In this document: one piece after another, positions 44,968-54,429 of the stretch | How positions within the stretch are numbered: position 1 is the stretch's first letter | How the letters are laid out: each line of letters opens with the position of its first letter | NCBI RefSeq assembly: GCF_029910655.1 | Contig: NZ_CP123897.1 | Coordinates: 4,639,547 to 4,703,546 of the forward strand | Source of the DNA: Methylomonas sp. UP202 | GTDB taxonomy: Bacteria > Pseudomonadota > Gammaproteobacteria > Methylococcales > Methylomonadaceae | DNA: 64,000 nucleotides | Direction: 5' to 3' | Program-made: the position numbers and the translations under genes | The notes under the pieces: generated by a model | Seen by the model: only the letters and a program-made list of their open reading frames with translations | Databases searched by the model: none | Told to the model about the DNA's origin: nothing

Positions 44968-47418
44968 ATGTCAAACCGAATAAAGAACCGGACTCTTGGC
45001 CGACAACCATCCCGCTTGCACCAAACCATTAACGGACTGGTATTGGCATCTGCCTTAGTCGTATCGTCCAGCGCCATGGCGGACAACAGTGGCACCAAGC
45101 GCAATTACCACATCAGCAGCGGTTCACTGAGTCATGCCTTGAGTGAATTTGCCGGCAGCGCAGGCATTTTGTTATCCGCAGACGCCCGATTGACGGATGG
45201 TAAAACCAGCAAGGGATTGGATGGCGAATATACCGTGGAAGAAGGCTTCCGGAAGCTGCTGTCCGGCACTGGCTTGGTTCATATCTTTACCAACGACAAT
45301 ACGGTCACGCTAAAAGTGTTGGAAAATCAAAGCCAATCGGACGCCGCGACTTTGTCGGCGGTGCAAGTCGTCGGTAAAACTCAATTTAGCTACTTTAATG
45401 GTGAAGACCCTAACAATACTGACTATAGTCGCAGTAATGCGTATTCGGCGACAAAAACCGATACCCCGTTAATGCAAACACCGATGTCTGTAAAGGTAAT
45501 TCCCCAACAGGTATTGAAGGATCAACAAGATATTACCCTGGCTCAGGCCTTAAGAAATGTCAGCGGTGTCATCCCGAACGAAGGCAGCGGCGGCGGCAAT
45601 TTTTTTATGCGCGGATTTCAAAATTATAACGTTTACAAAGATGGATTCTTGAATCAAAGCCAGTGGTTTCATACTGAAGACCTTGCCAATGTAGAGCGCA
45701 TCGAAGTCCTCAAAGGTCCTGCGTCTATTCTTTATGGACGCTCCGAACCCGGCGGTCTAGTGAATTTCGTCACTAAACAACCGCTTGATACCCCTTACTA
45801 CAGTCTGCGCCAACAATTTGGTTCATTTGATTTATACAGAACCGATATTGATGCCACGGGTCCGCTTACACAAAATAAAGACTTAGCTTACCGCTTCAAC
45901 TTGGGCTATCAATCCAATAACAGTTTCCAGGATTTTGCCGGTAACGAGCGCATTTTTGTAGCGCCCAGTGTACGCTGGAATATAAACTCCAAAACAACAT
46001 CCACATTGAAACTGGAATATAGCGACATTAAGGAAACAGGCAGAGCGGACATTCCCTTACAAGGCAATCGTCCAGCGGCTATTCCACGCTCAAGGAATCT
46101 CGGTGAGCCATGGAATATTCAGGAAGATAAATATCTCATGCTGTCATTAAATACCGAGCACGCTTTCAATGATAGCTGGAAACTACGGCACCGATTTAAT
46201 TTCACTAATTATGAGTTGACCATGTCTTCTTTCAATGTGGACGGCTGGTGGTCTCCGGTGCAAGCTAACGGCAATCAAACCCGCTACTACTTCGCGCAAA
46301 ACATGGATGGTAACGACTACCAACATAATTTTTTTAATGCGCTTGAGTTAATTGGAAAATTCAAAACAGGTTTTGCCAAACACACGCTATTAGTTGGTGG
46401 TGATTACTATCGAAGTGATGTTCGGACTACGACGGTGGGTTTTGGTGCAAACCCCAACCAGTACGATACGATCAACGTCTACAATCCTACTCATGGAGCA
46501 GGACAACCAGCAATTTCCGCAGCCGACATTACTACTGCTAATACTACATTACCTTGGTTCGGCCTTTATGCTCAGGATCAAGTTGAGCTACCCTATCATT
46601 TTCATGTCATGGGCGGATTGCGTTACGATGCAGCCGAATATGACAGTACCGCATACGGTGAATATGCGCATGATCGACTTTACCAGAATGAAGACCGAGT
46701 TTCGCCGCGCGGTGGTGTAGTGTGGCAACCAATTCCGGAATTGTCACTTTATGGTAGCTACACCGAAAACTTCGGGGCTTCAAACACCAACCTTCAAGGC
46801 ATACCGTTACCGCCACAAACAGCCGAACAATGGGAAACCGGTATCAAAACCGAATTATTTGACGGCCGATTCATAGGAACTGTTGCCTACTTTGATCTGA
46901 CCAAGCAGCATGTACCAATCGCCGTTAGACCGGGCGTGACTGAAGCTGCCGGGGAACAAGAAAGTCGAGGAATAGAACTGGATTTTAGCGGACAAATCTT
47001 GCCGGGTTGGAATGTAATCGCGGCTTATGCTTACACTCCTTTTGCAAAAACCATCAAAGATGGTTTCCGTGCTACTAATCTTGGGAAACGCTTGAATAAT
47101 GCACCCGAAAACAGTGGTAGTTTATGGACAACTTATCAATTCCAAACTGACTCTTTACGCGATTTGAAGCTGGGAGCAGGAGTCCAGGCTGTTGGTCAGC
47201 GTCAAATTGGCTTTAATGAAATCGCTCAAGCTCCCGGTTATGCCACAGTCAACTTGATGGCAAGCCAGCTATGGAAAGTTGGAAAATCACGCATCACAGC
47301 ACAGCTCAATGTCGATAATCTACTTGATAAAACATACACAGGCAGTATTTTTAGTTACGGCCCCTCCTACTACGGAGCCCCTCGTACTTTCATGGGGTCC
47401 GTCAAAGTAGAGTATTGA
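44968..47418 (+). CDS. TonB-dependent receptor with STN domain (cassette 2)
   Basis: 816 residues. Signal peptide (cleavage near AMA-DN), STN domain (about 45-115, SGSLSHALSEFAGSAGILLS), TonB-box-like LSAVQVVG, plug (KTDTPLMQTPMSVKVIPQQVL, VLKGPASILYGRSEPGGLVNF) and a barrel ending GSVKVEY. An AAGGAG site precedes the ATG. It is closely related to the other three receptors in the window but less GC-rich than cassettes 3 and 4. It probably takes up a ferric siderophore or another chelate; ligand unknown. A terminator follows. Confidence 0.94.
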   Translation: MSNRIKNRTLGRQPSRLHQTINGLVLASALVVSSSAMADNSGTKRNYHISSGSLSHALSEFAGSAGILLSADARLTDGKTSKGLDGEYTVEEGFRKLLSGTGLVHIFTNDNTVTLKVLENQSQSDAATLSAVQVVGKTQFSYFNGEDPNNTDYSRSNAYSATKTDTPLMQTPMSVKVIPQQVLKDQQDITLAQALRNVSGVIPNEGSGGGNFFMRGFQNYNVYKDGFLNQSQWFHTEDLANVERIEVLKGPASILYGRSEPGGLVNFVTKQPLDTPYYSLRQQFGSFDLYRTDIDATGPLTQNKDLAYRFNLGYQSNNSFQDFAGNERIFVAPSVRWNINSKTTSTLKLEYSDIKETGRADIPLQGNRPAAIPRSRNLGEPWNIQEDKYLMLSLNTEHAFNDSWKLRHRFNFTNYELTMSSFNVDGWWSPVQANGNQTRYYFAQNMDGNDYQHNFFNALELIGKFKTGFAKHTLLVGGDYYRSDVRTTTVGFGANPNQYDTINVYNPTHGAGQPAISAADITTANTTLPWFGLYAQDQVELPYHFHVMGGLRYDAAEYDSTAYGEYAHDRLYQNEDRVSPRGGVVWQPIPELSLYGSYTENFGASNTNLQGIPLPPQTAEQWETGIKTELFDGRFIGTVAYFDLTKQHVPIAVRPGVTEAAGEQESRGIELDFSGQILPGWNVIAAYAYTPFAKTIKDGFRATNLGKRLNNAPENSGSLWTTYQFQTDSLRDLKLGAGVQAVGQRQIGFNEIAQAPGYATVNLMASQLWKVGKSRITAQLNVDNLLDKTYTGSIFSYGPSYYGAPRTFMGSVKVEY

Positions 47419-47429
47419 GTAAAAATCAC

Positions 47430-47471
47430 TGGCCGAGTCGTGTTTCGAACATCACTCGGCCAATCTTTGTC
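47430..47471 (+). terminator. Rho-independent terminator after receptor 2
   Basis: TGGCCGAGT and ACTCGGCCA form a nine-base stem with a 15-base loop (47430-47462), followed by ATCTTTGTC. It lies 11 bases after the receptor stop codon. The T-tract is imperfect. Confidence 0.7.
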
Positions 47472-47569
47472 ATTACAATTTAGCTCAGAGTCGAATATCT
47501 ACCTACGTTCGGCTTCGTACCTCAGCCCAACCTACATTCCGGATTTCGCTTTACTCCGACCGACCCGGC

Positions 47570-47880
47570 TCCGATGAATACTGGCAAGCCTCCGAGCTAT
47601 TCGGTTATTGCTTTTAACCTTACGCGCCAGGCAATCAGGCTTGCGCGTCAGGTTATTGGCTAATCTCGCAAGGCTTTTTGGCTTGCGCGCGAACCTCTGT
47701 AGCCTTGGAGGATAGCTCAAAGCCTTGCGCGCAGAGCATTTAGGCTTACTCACAAGGTTATTAGCTATTCCCGCAAGCTTTTTAGCTTGGGCGCTGGCCT
47801 TCATAGCCTTGCGAGGATAGCTAAAAGCCTTGCAAGCAAGGCATTTTGGTTTGCGTTCAAGCTAGCGAGGCTTTCGCGAG
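47570..47880. repeat. Degenerate 21-nt repeat array 2
   Basis: From about 47620 the sequence divides cleanly into consecutive 21-base units of the type AGCCTTGCGCGCAAGGCTTT, many with an internal dyad (AGCCTTGC...GCAAGGC); flanking units are more diverged. A minus-strand ORF (47532-47804) rich in Lys/Ala/Arg is a by-product of the period. The rest of 47419-48027 holds only the terminator and no gene. Confidence 0.8.
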
Positions 47881-48027
47881 TTGCAAATACTCCTAACGCC
47901 AAGCCGGTAAGCTGGACTCGCGTAGCTTGACGGTGTGGTATTGCCCCTCAAAGAGCAGCCCGGCTTCCCTTGAGCCAAGTCGGCCACTTTGTTAGGTAGA
48001 TAACACGATCCTTTTGGATACTGGACG

Positions 48028-48534
48028 ATGAACAGCCATTACCCTCCCCTAATTATCGCGTATATGCGCCACCAAACCGAACTGCGGCAATTTCTGCAAC
48101 GTCAGGTCAATTGCCGGGAGGCGGCAGCTGATCTGCTGCAGGATACCTTTCTGCAAATCGCCGACTATCCGGGGCAAGATGCCATCACCAATTGCCGGGC
48201 GTTTTTGTACCGGGTGGCCGGTAATCTGGCTTTGGATTATTTGCGTAGCCAAGCCCGGCGACAAGCAATGGACGGCGGAGCACTGGATGAAGACTGGCAG
48301 TGCCCCAGGCCGTTACCGGAACGCTTTGTACAGGGCGAACAACAATGGTTGGCGATAGAAGGCTGGCTCCGTGGCCTGCCGTTAGTCAGTCGGCAGATCT
48401 TGTGCCTGCATCGTTTGGACGGCAAGCGCCAGCGGCAAATCGCTGTGGAACTTTGCGTTTCGGAACGCCAGGTCGAACACGTCTTGTACCGAACCGGAAA
48501 AATGCTGGCCGCGACCAGCCTGGACGATTTTTGA
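48028..48534 (+). CDS. FecI-type ECF sigma factor, orphan
   Basis: 168 residues. Region 2 (LRQFLQRQVNCREAAADLLQDTFLQI, AFLYRVAGNLALDYLRSQARR) and region 4 (KRQRQIAVELCVSERQVEHVLYR) are intact. No fecR follows; a MITE-like repeat starts 47 bp downstream, and the next gene is another sigma factor 1.2 kb away. It may have lost its partner through the repeat-rich rearrangements, or it may respond to a FecR encoded in a neighbouring cassette. Confidence 0.9.
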   Translation: MNSHYPPLIIAYMRHQTELRQFLQRQVNCREAAADLLQDTFLQIADYPGQDAITNCRAFLYRVAGNLALDYLRSQARRQAMDGGALDEDWQCPRPLPERFVQGEQQWLAIEGWLRGLPLVSRQILCLHRLDGKRQRQIAVELCVSERQVEHVLYRTGKMLAATSLDDF

Positions 48535-48580
48535 CGTCGCGAGAAGGGGCACGAAAAACTAAAAAGAAGGGCCTTGGCAT

Positions 48581-48717
48581 GGGGTAAGGTAACGAATCCC
48601 AACATTTTGACCGGTTTGGCCTTTGTTGGTTGCCGATGGCTTTATTGGTCGAAATGACTCGCTTTCATATATGGCTGGCGGCTCAAAGGTTGTCGTGTTG
48701 GGGTTCGTGCGTCACCC
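48581..48717. repeat. MITE-like palindromic repeat, copy B
   Basis: Nearly identical to 42502-42630. The left end GGGGTAAGGTAACGAATCCC and the right end, whose complement reads GGGGTGACGCACGAACCCC, are imperfect terminal inverted repeats. This copy retains both ends, so it best defines the element. No ORF is present. Confidence 0.82.
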
Positions 48718-48849
48718 CAAATATGGGCTCCTCCCCAATTGCAAGGCAAGATTGCCCAAAATAATGTTTCCGACTTAATGACACCTCTAGTTGGGGAGAG
48801 GAGTCCATGTCATCAACTTACGCGCTGAATGCCTTGCCCAGCCATACTT

Positions 48850-49200
48850 GCTCGCGTTAACCGCAAGCCGGTAGCGGCTAGAAGCTAAGGCTTTTCGCCT
48901 CACAGCCTTGGCTTTTAGCGGCTCGCGCAAGCATAAAAGCCTTAAGCGAGAGCGGATTTGCCCAATTCGCAAACCGGTACAGCTTCGAAGCCGCGCCTAT
49001 TTGCCTGGAGATCATGGCTTTTAGCTGCGACCGTGAGGCACTTCAGCTCGCGCTTAACCCAAACAGCTTCAAGCTCCGGGCATTTCGGTTCTGGTTTAAG
49101 GCTGAACAGGTTAAACCGCAAGGCTATTTGCGTTGCGCAACCGGCAAAAAGCCTTACCAGACCGGCTTTTTGCCGTAAGTATCCCGCTCGCAGGCTAGCG
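48850..49200. repeat. Degenerate 21-nt repeat array 3
   Basis: About 15 units of 21 bases, aligned on GGCTTTT/GGCATTT-like cores (AAGGCTTTTCGCCTCACAGC, TTGGCTTTTAGCGGCTCGCG and so on). It has the same period as arrays at 4.2 and 47.6 kb and shares the GGCTT core with array 2. Short ORFs here show no coding evidence. The interval 49201-49557 holds nothing recognised. Confidence 0.78.
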
Positions 49201-49559
49201 GCAGAGCCGTTTTAATCGATGGCCTCGTCCAATCTGAAAATGGATGACATTAAGGTGGGTCAAAATTTCAATAATCGGCCATATTTTCATCAAAATAGCC
49301 GGTTAGTCTTGAAAGCAAGCCCTTTTCTGGGCTTATTTTCAAATTTCAGACGCCGGCCTTTAATCATTCGGCGCATGACGCTACCGCTAATGCGCCCTAC
49401 GCGGGTTACCGCGATTTCGTTGGAATATTATAACGCTTGCCGTTTTTAGGAATTAATTATAGGTTCCGAAACGTTAGTTAGTCAGAGACTCTCTAGCTTA
49501 CCCATGACCCAGTTTTCAAAAGACTGAGTATCGTAAATATTTCCTTCATATAAAAAATC

Positions 49560-49690
49560 AGGGCCGAAGGGATAAGCGAAGCATCATCCGCCGATAAAAC
49601 CGTCGATTACCCGAGACTGCCCAGCCCTGTTTGACAGGGTTGTAATAGACGTACGCCTTAGTCGGCATCATCGCGAGCGAGCCCCGGCCG
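49560..49690 (-). pseudogene. Remnant of a REP-associated tyrosine transposase
   Basis: The minus strand encodes AYVYYNPVKQGWAV, matching the HYNPVKHGWAV C-terminal part of the RAYT gene at 60.0-60.5 kb. A shift near the Asp-Asp-Ala-Asp segment breaks the frame. It is followed by GGGATAAGCGAAGCATCATCC, a degraded form of the same REP that borders the larger copy. Only the 3' end survives. Confidence 0.75.
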
Positions 49691-49750
49691 ATATTGTCGC
49701 CAGTCCGCCGGCCGTGGTTTAATGAAAAAGGACTTCCACTCAATCGGACG

Positions 49751-50290
49751 ATGTATCGCTTCTCACCGGATTTTGCCAACGACCTGATTCAGCGTCACCG
49801 CGACGAGTTGCTAGGATTTCTGGCGCCTCGGGTTCGTTGTCCGGAGACTGCGGCCGACATCTTGCAGGATGCTTTTTTTCGTTTGACGCAGTTCGAATCG
49901 GAAAGCCAGATCGCCAATCCGCGAGCTTTTTTGTACAAAGTGGTCGGCAATTTGGCGATCGATCATTTGCGTAAACATCAGCGCGAGGCGGAGCGGCACG
50001 CCGCCGAGGAAGAACTGGCGGAACACGCCGACGCGACGCCCGACCTGGAACGCCAAGTCTACAGCCGGCAGAAACTGCTGCATTTGCAGCAAGCGGTCTC
50101 CGAATTGCCGCCCAAGTGCCGGGAGGTGTTTGTGCTGCATAAGTTTCACCATTACCCCTACTCGCAAATCATGCGCGAATTGAACATTGCCGAAAGCACG
50201 GTGTTGAAACATATCAACAAAGCGCTGGAACATTGCCGCCGACGCATGCGCGAACTGGAACTGTCCGAGCGGGAGCGTCACGATGCGTAA
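49751..50290 (+). CDS. FecI-type ECF sigma factor (cassette 3)
   Basis: 179 residues from the ATG at 49751 (MYRFSPDFANDL); a longer frame from 49694 is less likely. Region 2 (DILQDAFFRLTQFE, AFLYKVVGNLAIDHLRKHQREAERH) and region 4 (YPYSQIMRELNIAESTVLKHINKAL) are clear. fecR starts 60 bp downstream. It should direct expression of the receptor at 51.5-54.0 kb. Confidence 0.93.
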   Translation: MYRFSPDFANDLIQRHRDELLGFLAPRVRCPETAADILQDAFFRLTQFESESQIANPRAFLYKVVGNLAIDHLRKHQREAERHAAEEELAEHADATPDLERQVYSRQKLLHLQQAVSELPPKCREVFVLHKFHHYPYSQIMRELNIAESTVLKHINKALEHCRRRMRELELSERERHDA

Positions 50291-50350
50291 CGCCGCTGAC
50301 CTCTCGGTTTGCCCAATTATTTCCCGGCGGATGTCGCCGGTGGCCGGCCG

Positions 50351-51349
50351 ATGAACGAAGCCGCGTCCGAAACCTTTTCCGCGCGTGCCGAACGCGAGGC
50401 GATAGCTTGGCAAGCCACTCTAAGCTCCGATTTGCTGAGCAACCAGCAACGCCGAGCATTCGAGACTTGGCTGGCCGCCAGCGAGCAGCACCGGGCGGCG
50501 TGGCGCGACGTCAACGCGTTCTGGCTCGGACTGGACACAGTGAGCGCCGCCGACCTGGGGCTGGCCGCGCCACCGGCGCCGGCAGCCGCCCAAGAACGGT
50601 CGCGCGCGACCGCGCTGCGGCGCGGGCCGCCAGTCCGCCGCCATCGCGCGAGTCTGGCGCTGGCGGCATCGCTATTGTTGGCGGTGGCGGCGCTCCATTT
50701 GCGCGCATCCGGCTATTGGGCCGATTACCGGTCGGCGGTCGGCGGCCAGCGCCAAATACAATTGGCCGACGGTTCCAGCGTGATGCTGAACACCGGCAGC
50801 GCGCTGTCGGTCGATTTTTCGGCTAAACAACGCCGGGTCAGCCTGCAACGCGGCGAAGCGTTTTTTCAGGTTGCCGCCGATCCCGCGCGACCGTTCGTGG
50901 TCGACGCCGGCGCCGGTACGGTGCAGGCGCTGGGCACCGCTTTCGATGTCCTGCGCGACGACGACCGGGTGAGAGTCACCGTGCTCGAGCACGCGGTCAA
51001 AGTCAGCAACGCGGACGGCAAGACCTTGGAACGATTGAACGAAGCCGAGCAAATTCAATTCGACAGCCGCGTTTTAGGTCGCGCCGAGGCCGTCAACCCA
51101 TCACGCATCGCCGCCTGGCGCCAACAACGGATCGTGTTTCAGGAACAGCCGCTATCTGCGGTAGTGGCCGAGCTGGAGCGCTATCGGCCCGGTAAAATCC
51201 TGATTACCGATTCGGCCATCGAGAACCTACCGATCACCGGCGTATTCGGGATCGGCGATACCGATCTGGCCCTGCAAGCCATCGAACAAAGCCTGCCGGT
51301 ACGCGTCCGCACCTTGGGTTCCCACCTGGTTTTGCTGTCCGCCCGATAG
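50351..51349 (+). CDS. FecR-type anti-sigma regulator (cassette 3)
   Basis: 332 residues from the ATG at 50351. DUF4880 region (EREAIAWQATLSSDLLSNQQ), an Arg/Pro-rich linker, a membrane helix (ASLALAASLLLAVAALHL), FecR domain (IQLADGSSVMLNTGSALSV, VSLQRGEAFFQVAAD, ALGTAFDVLR) and a C-terminal receptor-interacting part (PLSAVVAELERYRPGKI, ITGVFGI). It lies between its sigma factor and its receptor. Confidence 0.93.
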   Translation: MNEAASETFSARAEREAIAWQATLSSDLLSNQQRRAFETWLAASEQHRAAWRDVNAFWLGLDTVSAADLGLAAPPAPAAAQERSRATALRRGPPVRRHRASLALAASLLLAVAALHLRASGYWADYRSAVGGQRQIQLADGSSVMLNTGSALSVDFSAKQRRVSLQRGEAFFQVAADPARPFVVDAGAGTVQALGTAFDVLRDDDRVRVTVLEHAVKVSNADGKTLERLNEAEQIQFDSRVLGRAEAVNPSRIAAWRQQRIVFQEQPLSAVVAELERYRPGKILITDSAIENLPITGVFGIGDTDLALQAIEQSLPVRVRTLGSHLVLLSAR

Positions 51350-51480
51350 TCCGCCGCGACTCGCGCAAAAAAGTTTACCCGGCGAGTAGATACTCCCCCA
51401 CCGTCGTTTCGTCTTATCTCCAAGTTCGCCGCACGGCAGCGCGCGGCGGGCGTTTCCAATTCGGATAATCAGGAGATCAG

Positions 51481-54021
51481 ATGAAACATGCTCGTAAGGA
51501 CTCAAACATCGGCAACCCGCGTCGCGTCGAACTTTCGCCGTTGCTTGCGGCAATCGCGGCACTGTGCGGCAGTTTGTTAGTGGCCGTGCCGGCTGTCGGC
51601 ACGGCCGCCCCGGACAGCGGCATCAGCCAACAGACGATGAATTTCGATATTGGCGCCGGCTCATTGTCCGATGCGCTGCTACGATTTTCCGAAATCAGCG
51701 GCCAGCGCGTCCTGTTCGGTGCCGAACTGGTACGCGGTCTTGTTAGCGATGGCTTGAATGGCCGCTACACGCCATCCGCCGCACTGCAACGCTTGCTAAG
51801 CGGTAGCGGCCTCAATGCCCGACAAACCGACAGCGGCAGCATCACGCTGGAAAAAGCCGCCGAAAAACCGCTGCCGTCCGGCTCCGCGACGATGCCGGCG
51901 GTGACGGTGCTCGGACAGGCGACTTACGACTCGACCGACCCTTACAACCCCGCCTACAGCCTGCCTAACGCATCCACGGCCACTAAAACCGATACGCCTA
52001 TCATGCACACGCCGATGTCGGTCAAGGTAGTCCCGCAGCAAGTCTTGAAAGATCAGCAAGTCGTGACCTTGGATCAGGCTCTCAGAAACGTCAGCGGCGT
52101 CGTCAGCGGCGACGGCAACGATCGCGAGTTTTACGTACGCGGCTTTAGCTCCACGTCCTCCAGCGGTTCCAACGGCGGCGGCGGCTCCACCTACTATCGG
52201 GACGGTTTTCCATTTATCAACGGCTGGCATCATACGGTCGATTTAGCCAATATCGACCGCGTCGAAGTATTAAAAGGTCCAGGCTCGATACTGTTCGGTC
52301 GCTCCGAACCCGGCGGCATCATCAACTTCGTCACCAAGCAGCCGTTGGATACCCCGTACTACAGCGTCCGCCAACAATTCGGTTCTTACGGCCATTTTCG
52401 CACCGATATTGACGCCACCGGTCCTTTAAGCACTCACAAGGATCTGGCTTATCGGGTCAATTTCGCCTACCAGGCTAACGACTCGATAACGGAATGGGGC
52501 GGCGGCGAACGGATCTTTGCCGCACCGATGTTGCGCTGGCGCATCTCGGACAAAACCACTTCGACGTTTAAATTGGAATACAGCGATATCAAAACCAATG
52601 CGGACAATCCGGTTCCATACAACTTGCTGGGAAAAGTGCCTAGAAGCCGCAATTTCAACGACCCCTGGGCTTACAGCGAAGATCAGTACGTGATGTTCTC
52701 GGCGAATACCGAACACGTTTTCAACGAGAACTGGACCCTCCGCCACCGCTTTAACGCCAGTTTCGCGGAAGTCACTTCGCGCAATGTCGCCGCAGCCGGT
52801 TCAGCCGACGCCAGCGGCAATTTTGGGCGGTGGGGATTCGAACAAAATTTCGATGGTGGAGACTACTACAACAATTACTTCAACTCGCTGGAGTTGACCG
52901 GCAAGTTCGAAACCGGCTTCGCCAAACACACGTTGCTGATCGGTAGCGATTATTTGAAGACCGACGCCAGAGCCACCATGGGACCGGTGTTTGCGTGGAT
53001 GCCGGGATTCGAGAGCAGTAATGCCTACCAGCCCATCCACCGTTACCAAATGCCGGGCATGACGGTGTCCAACTTTCCACCGCAAAGAACGGCCTTTAAC
53101 ACCTTCGAATACGACAACCCCTGGTTCGGCTTTTACGCTCAAGACCAAGTGGAACTGCCCTACCACGTGCATCTGCTGGGCGGTCTACGCTACGACAATG
53201 CCGACACCGACACTTACGCCGACTACGGCGCGATCCCGCAATTTTTCCCCAGCGTTCAGACTCCGTTCGTCGAAAAACAAAGCAACGACCGCGTATCACC
53301 GCGCGGCGGCGTGCTTTGGCAGCCAATACCGGAATTGTCGCTGTTCGGTAGTTACACCGAAAACTTTGGCGCACCCAACGGCCTGAACGCACAAGGCCGA
53401 GTGCTGGCGCCGCAAACCGCCGCGCAATGGGAAGCCGGGGTGAAAACCGAGTTATTCGACGGTCGCTTGATCACTACCCTGACCTATTTCGATTTGAAGA
53501 AGTACAACTTGTCTTTCCAAGATTTTCCGCCCGGTTCGCCGTCGCAATTGATAGGGAAAGCGGAAAGTCGCGGTTTGGAACTGGACATCAGCGGCGAGAT
53601 TTTGCCGGGCTGGAAGATCATGGCGGCCTATGCTTATATGCCGTTCGCGCAAACGGTGGAAGACCCGATTCATACTCAATATGTCGGCAAACGTTTGCAC
53701 AACGCCCCGGAAAACAGCGGCAATCTTTGGACCACCTACGAGTTTCAACAGGCAATTCTGCAAGGTCTGAAGATCGGCGCGGGCGTACAAGCGGTTGGTC
53801 AGCGGTTTCTCGGATATGACGAAACCCAGAAAACGCCCGGATACGCCACGCTCAATCTGATGGCCAGCCAGGCCTGGAAGGTCGGACAAACACGGGTGAC
53901 AGCGCAGATCAACGCGGACAATTTGTTGGATAAAACCTATCTGCAAGGTCTCAACACTTACGGCGTGGGCACCTATGGCGCGCCTAGAACGTTTATGGGC
54001 TCTGTGCGTATCGAATATTAG
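51481..54021 (+). CDS. TonB-dependent receptor with STN domain (cassette 3)
   Basis: 846 residues. N-terminal signal (LLAAIAALCGSLLVAVPAVG), STN domain (about 55-125, AGSLSDALLRFSEISGQRVL), TonB-box-like MPAVTVLG, plug (KTDTPIMHTPMSVKVVPQQVL, VLKGPGSILFGRSEPGGIINF) and a barrel ending GSVRIEY. AGGAG precedes the ATG. The plug is strikingly similar to that of receptor 1 (YDSTDPYN and NASTATKTDTPIM segments), indicating recent paralogy. Ligand unknown. Confidence 0.94.
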   Translation: MKHARKDSNIGNPRRVELSPLLAAIAALCGSLLVAVPAVGTAAPDSGISQQTMNFDIGAGSLSDALLRFSEISGQRVLFGAELVRGLVSDGLNGRYTPSAALQRLLSGSGLNARQTDSGSITLEKAAEKPLPSGSATMPAVTVLGQATYDSTDPYNPAYSLPNASTATKTDTPIMHTPMSVKVVPQQVLKDQQVVTLDQALRNVSGVVSGDGNDREFYVRGFSSTSSSGSNGGGGSTYYRDGFPFINGWHHTVDLANIDRVEVLKGPGSILFGRSEPGGIINFVTKQPLDTPYYSVRQQFGSYGHFRTDIDATGPLSTHKDLAYRVNFAYQANDSITEWGGGERIFAAPMLRWRISDKTTSTFKLEYSDIKTNADNPVPYNLLGKVPRSRNFNDPWAYSEDQYVMFSANTEHVFNENWTLRHRFNASFAEVTSRNVAAAGSADASGNFGRWGFEQNFDGGDYYNNYFNSLELTGKFETGFAKHTLLIGSDYLKTDARATMGPVFAWMPGFESSNAYQPIHRYQMPGMTVSNFPPQRTAFNTFEYDNPWFGFYAQDQVELPYHVHLLGGLRYDNADTDTYADYGAIPQFFPSVQTPFVEKQSNDRVSPRGGVLWQPIPELSLFGSYTENFGAPNGLNAQGRVLAPQTAAQWEAGVKTELFDGRLITTLTYFDLKKYNLSFQDFPPGSPSQLIGKAESRGLELDISGEILPGWKIMAAYAYMPFAQTVEDPIHTQYVGKRLHNAPENSGNLWTTYEFQQAILQGLKIGAGVQAVGQRFLGYDETQKTPGYATLNLMASQAWKVGQTRVTAQINADNLLDKTYLQGLNTYGVGTYGAPRTFMGSVRIEY

Positions 54022-54429
54022 GCAACTCGGCTTACATGGAGCAATCGGCGCGGTCGGGCTTGCCCGTCCGCGCCGACTTGCACGCCAATCCCGCACAGCG
54101 TCTTCCAATCTAAATCAACCCTCTGCCGGCTCAGCCACTTTAAGCCGTCGCGCCCCCCGACCATTTGGTCTCTTCAAACTGAATCGCAACCGATCGAATT
54201 CTCCAAGAGATAATATCCCCATTCGCCGCTTCACCCTCAATACGCAGCGAGGCGCCTTCCTGACACAGGCACAACCACCAATCCAAACCAGATGCGCTTC
54301 GACGGCCGAATGCGTTATGCTGAATTAACCGTCGCCGGAATGTCGGATTTAAGCCTTCGGGTGCTAACCACCTAAAAAACGTTGCCGACCCCGGATCATC
54401 GAAATCGAATTGACCGCGAACCCTTGCCT
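54022..54429. other. Intergenic stretch with one strong hairpin
   Basis: Contains the hairpin TCGGCGCGG...CCGCGCCGA (54045-54076), 23 bases after receptor 3, without a T-tract; it may aid termination or mRNA stability. The remaining 350 bases should hold the promoter of cassette 4, but no gene or repeat is recognised. Confidence 0.5.

Noticed and set aside
47532..47804. 90-residue Lys/Arg/Ala-rich minus-strand ORF
   Set aside because: It lies in a 21-nt repeat array and its composition follows from the repeat; no start signal was seen.
49219..49449. 76-residue plus-strand ORF downstream of array 3
   Set aside because: No ribosome site, no domain, and it sits in repeat-derived DNA; not enough support for a gene.
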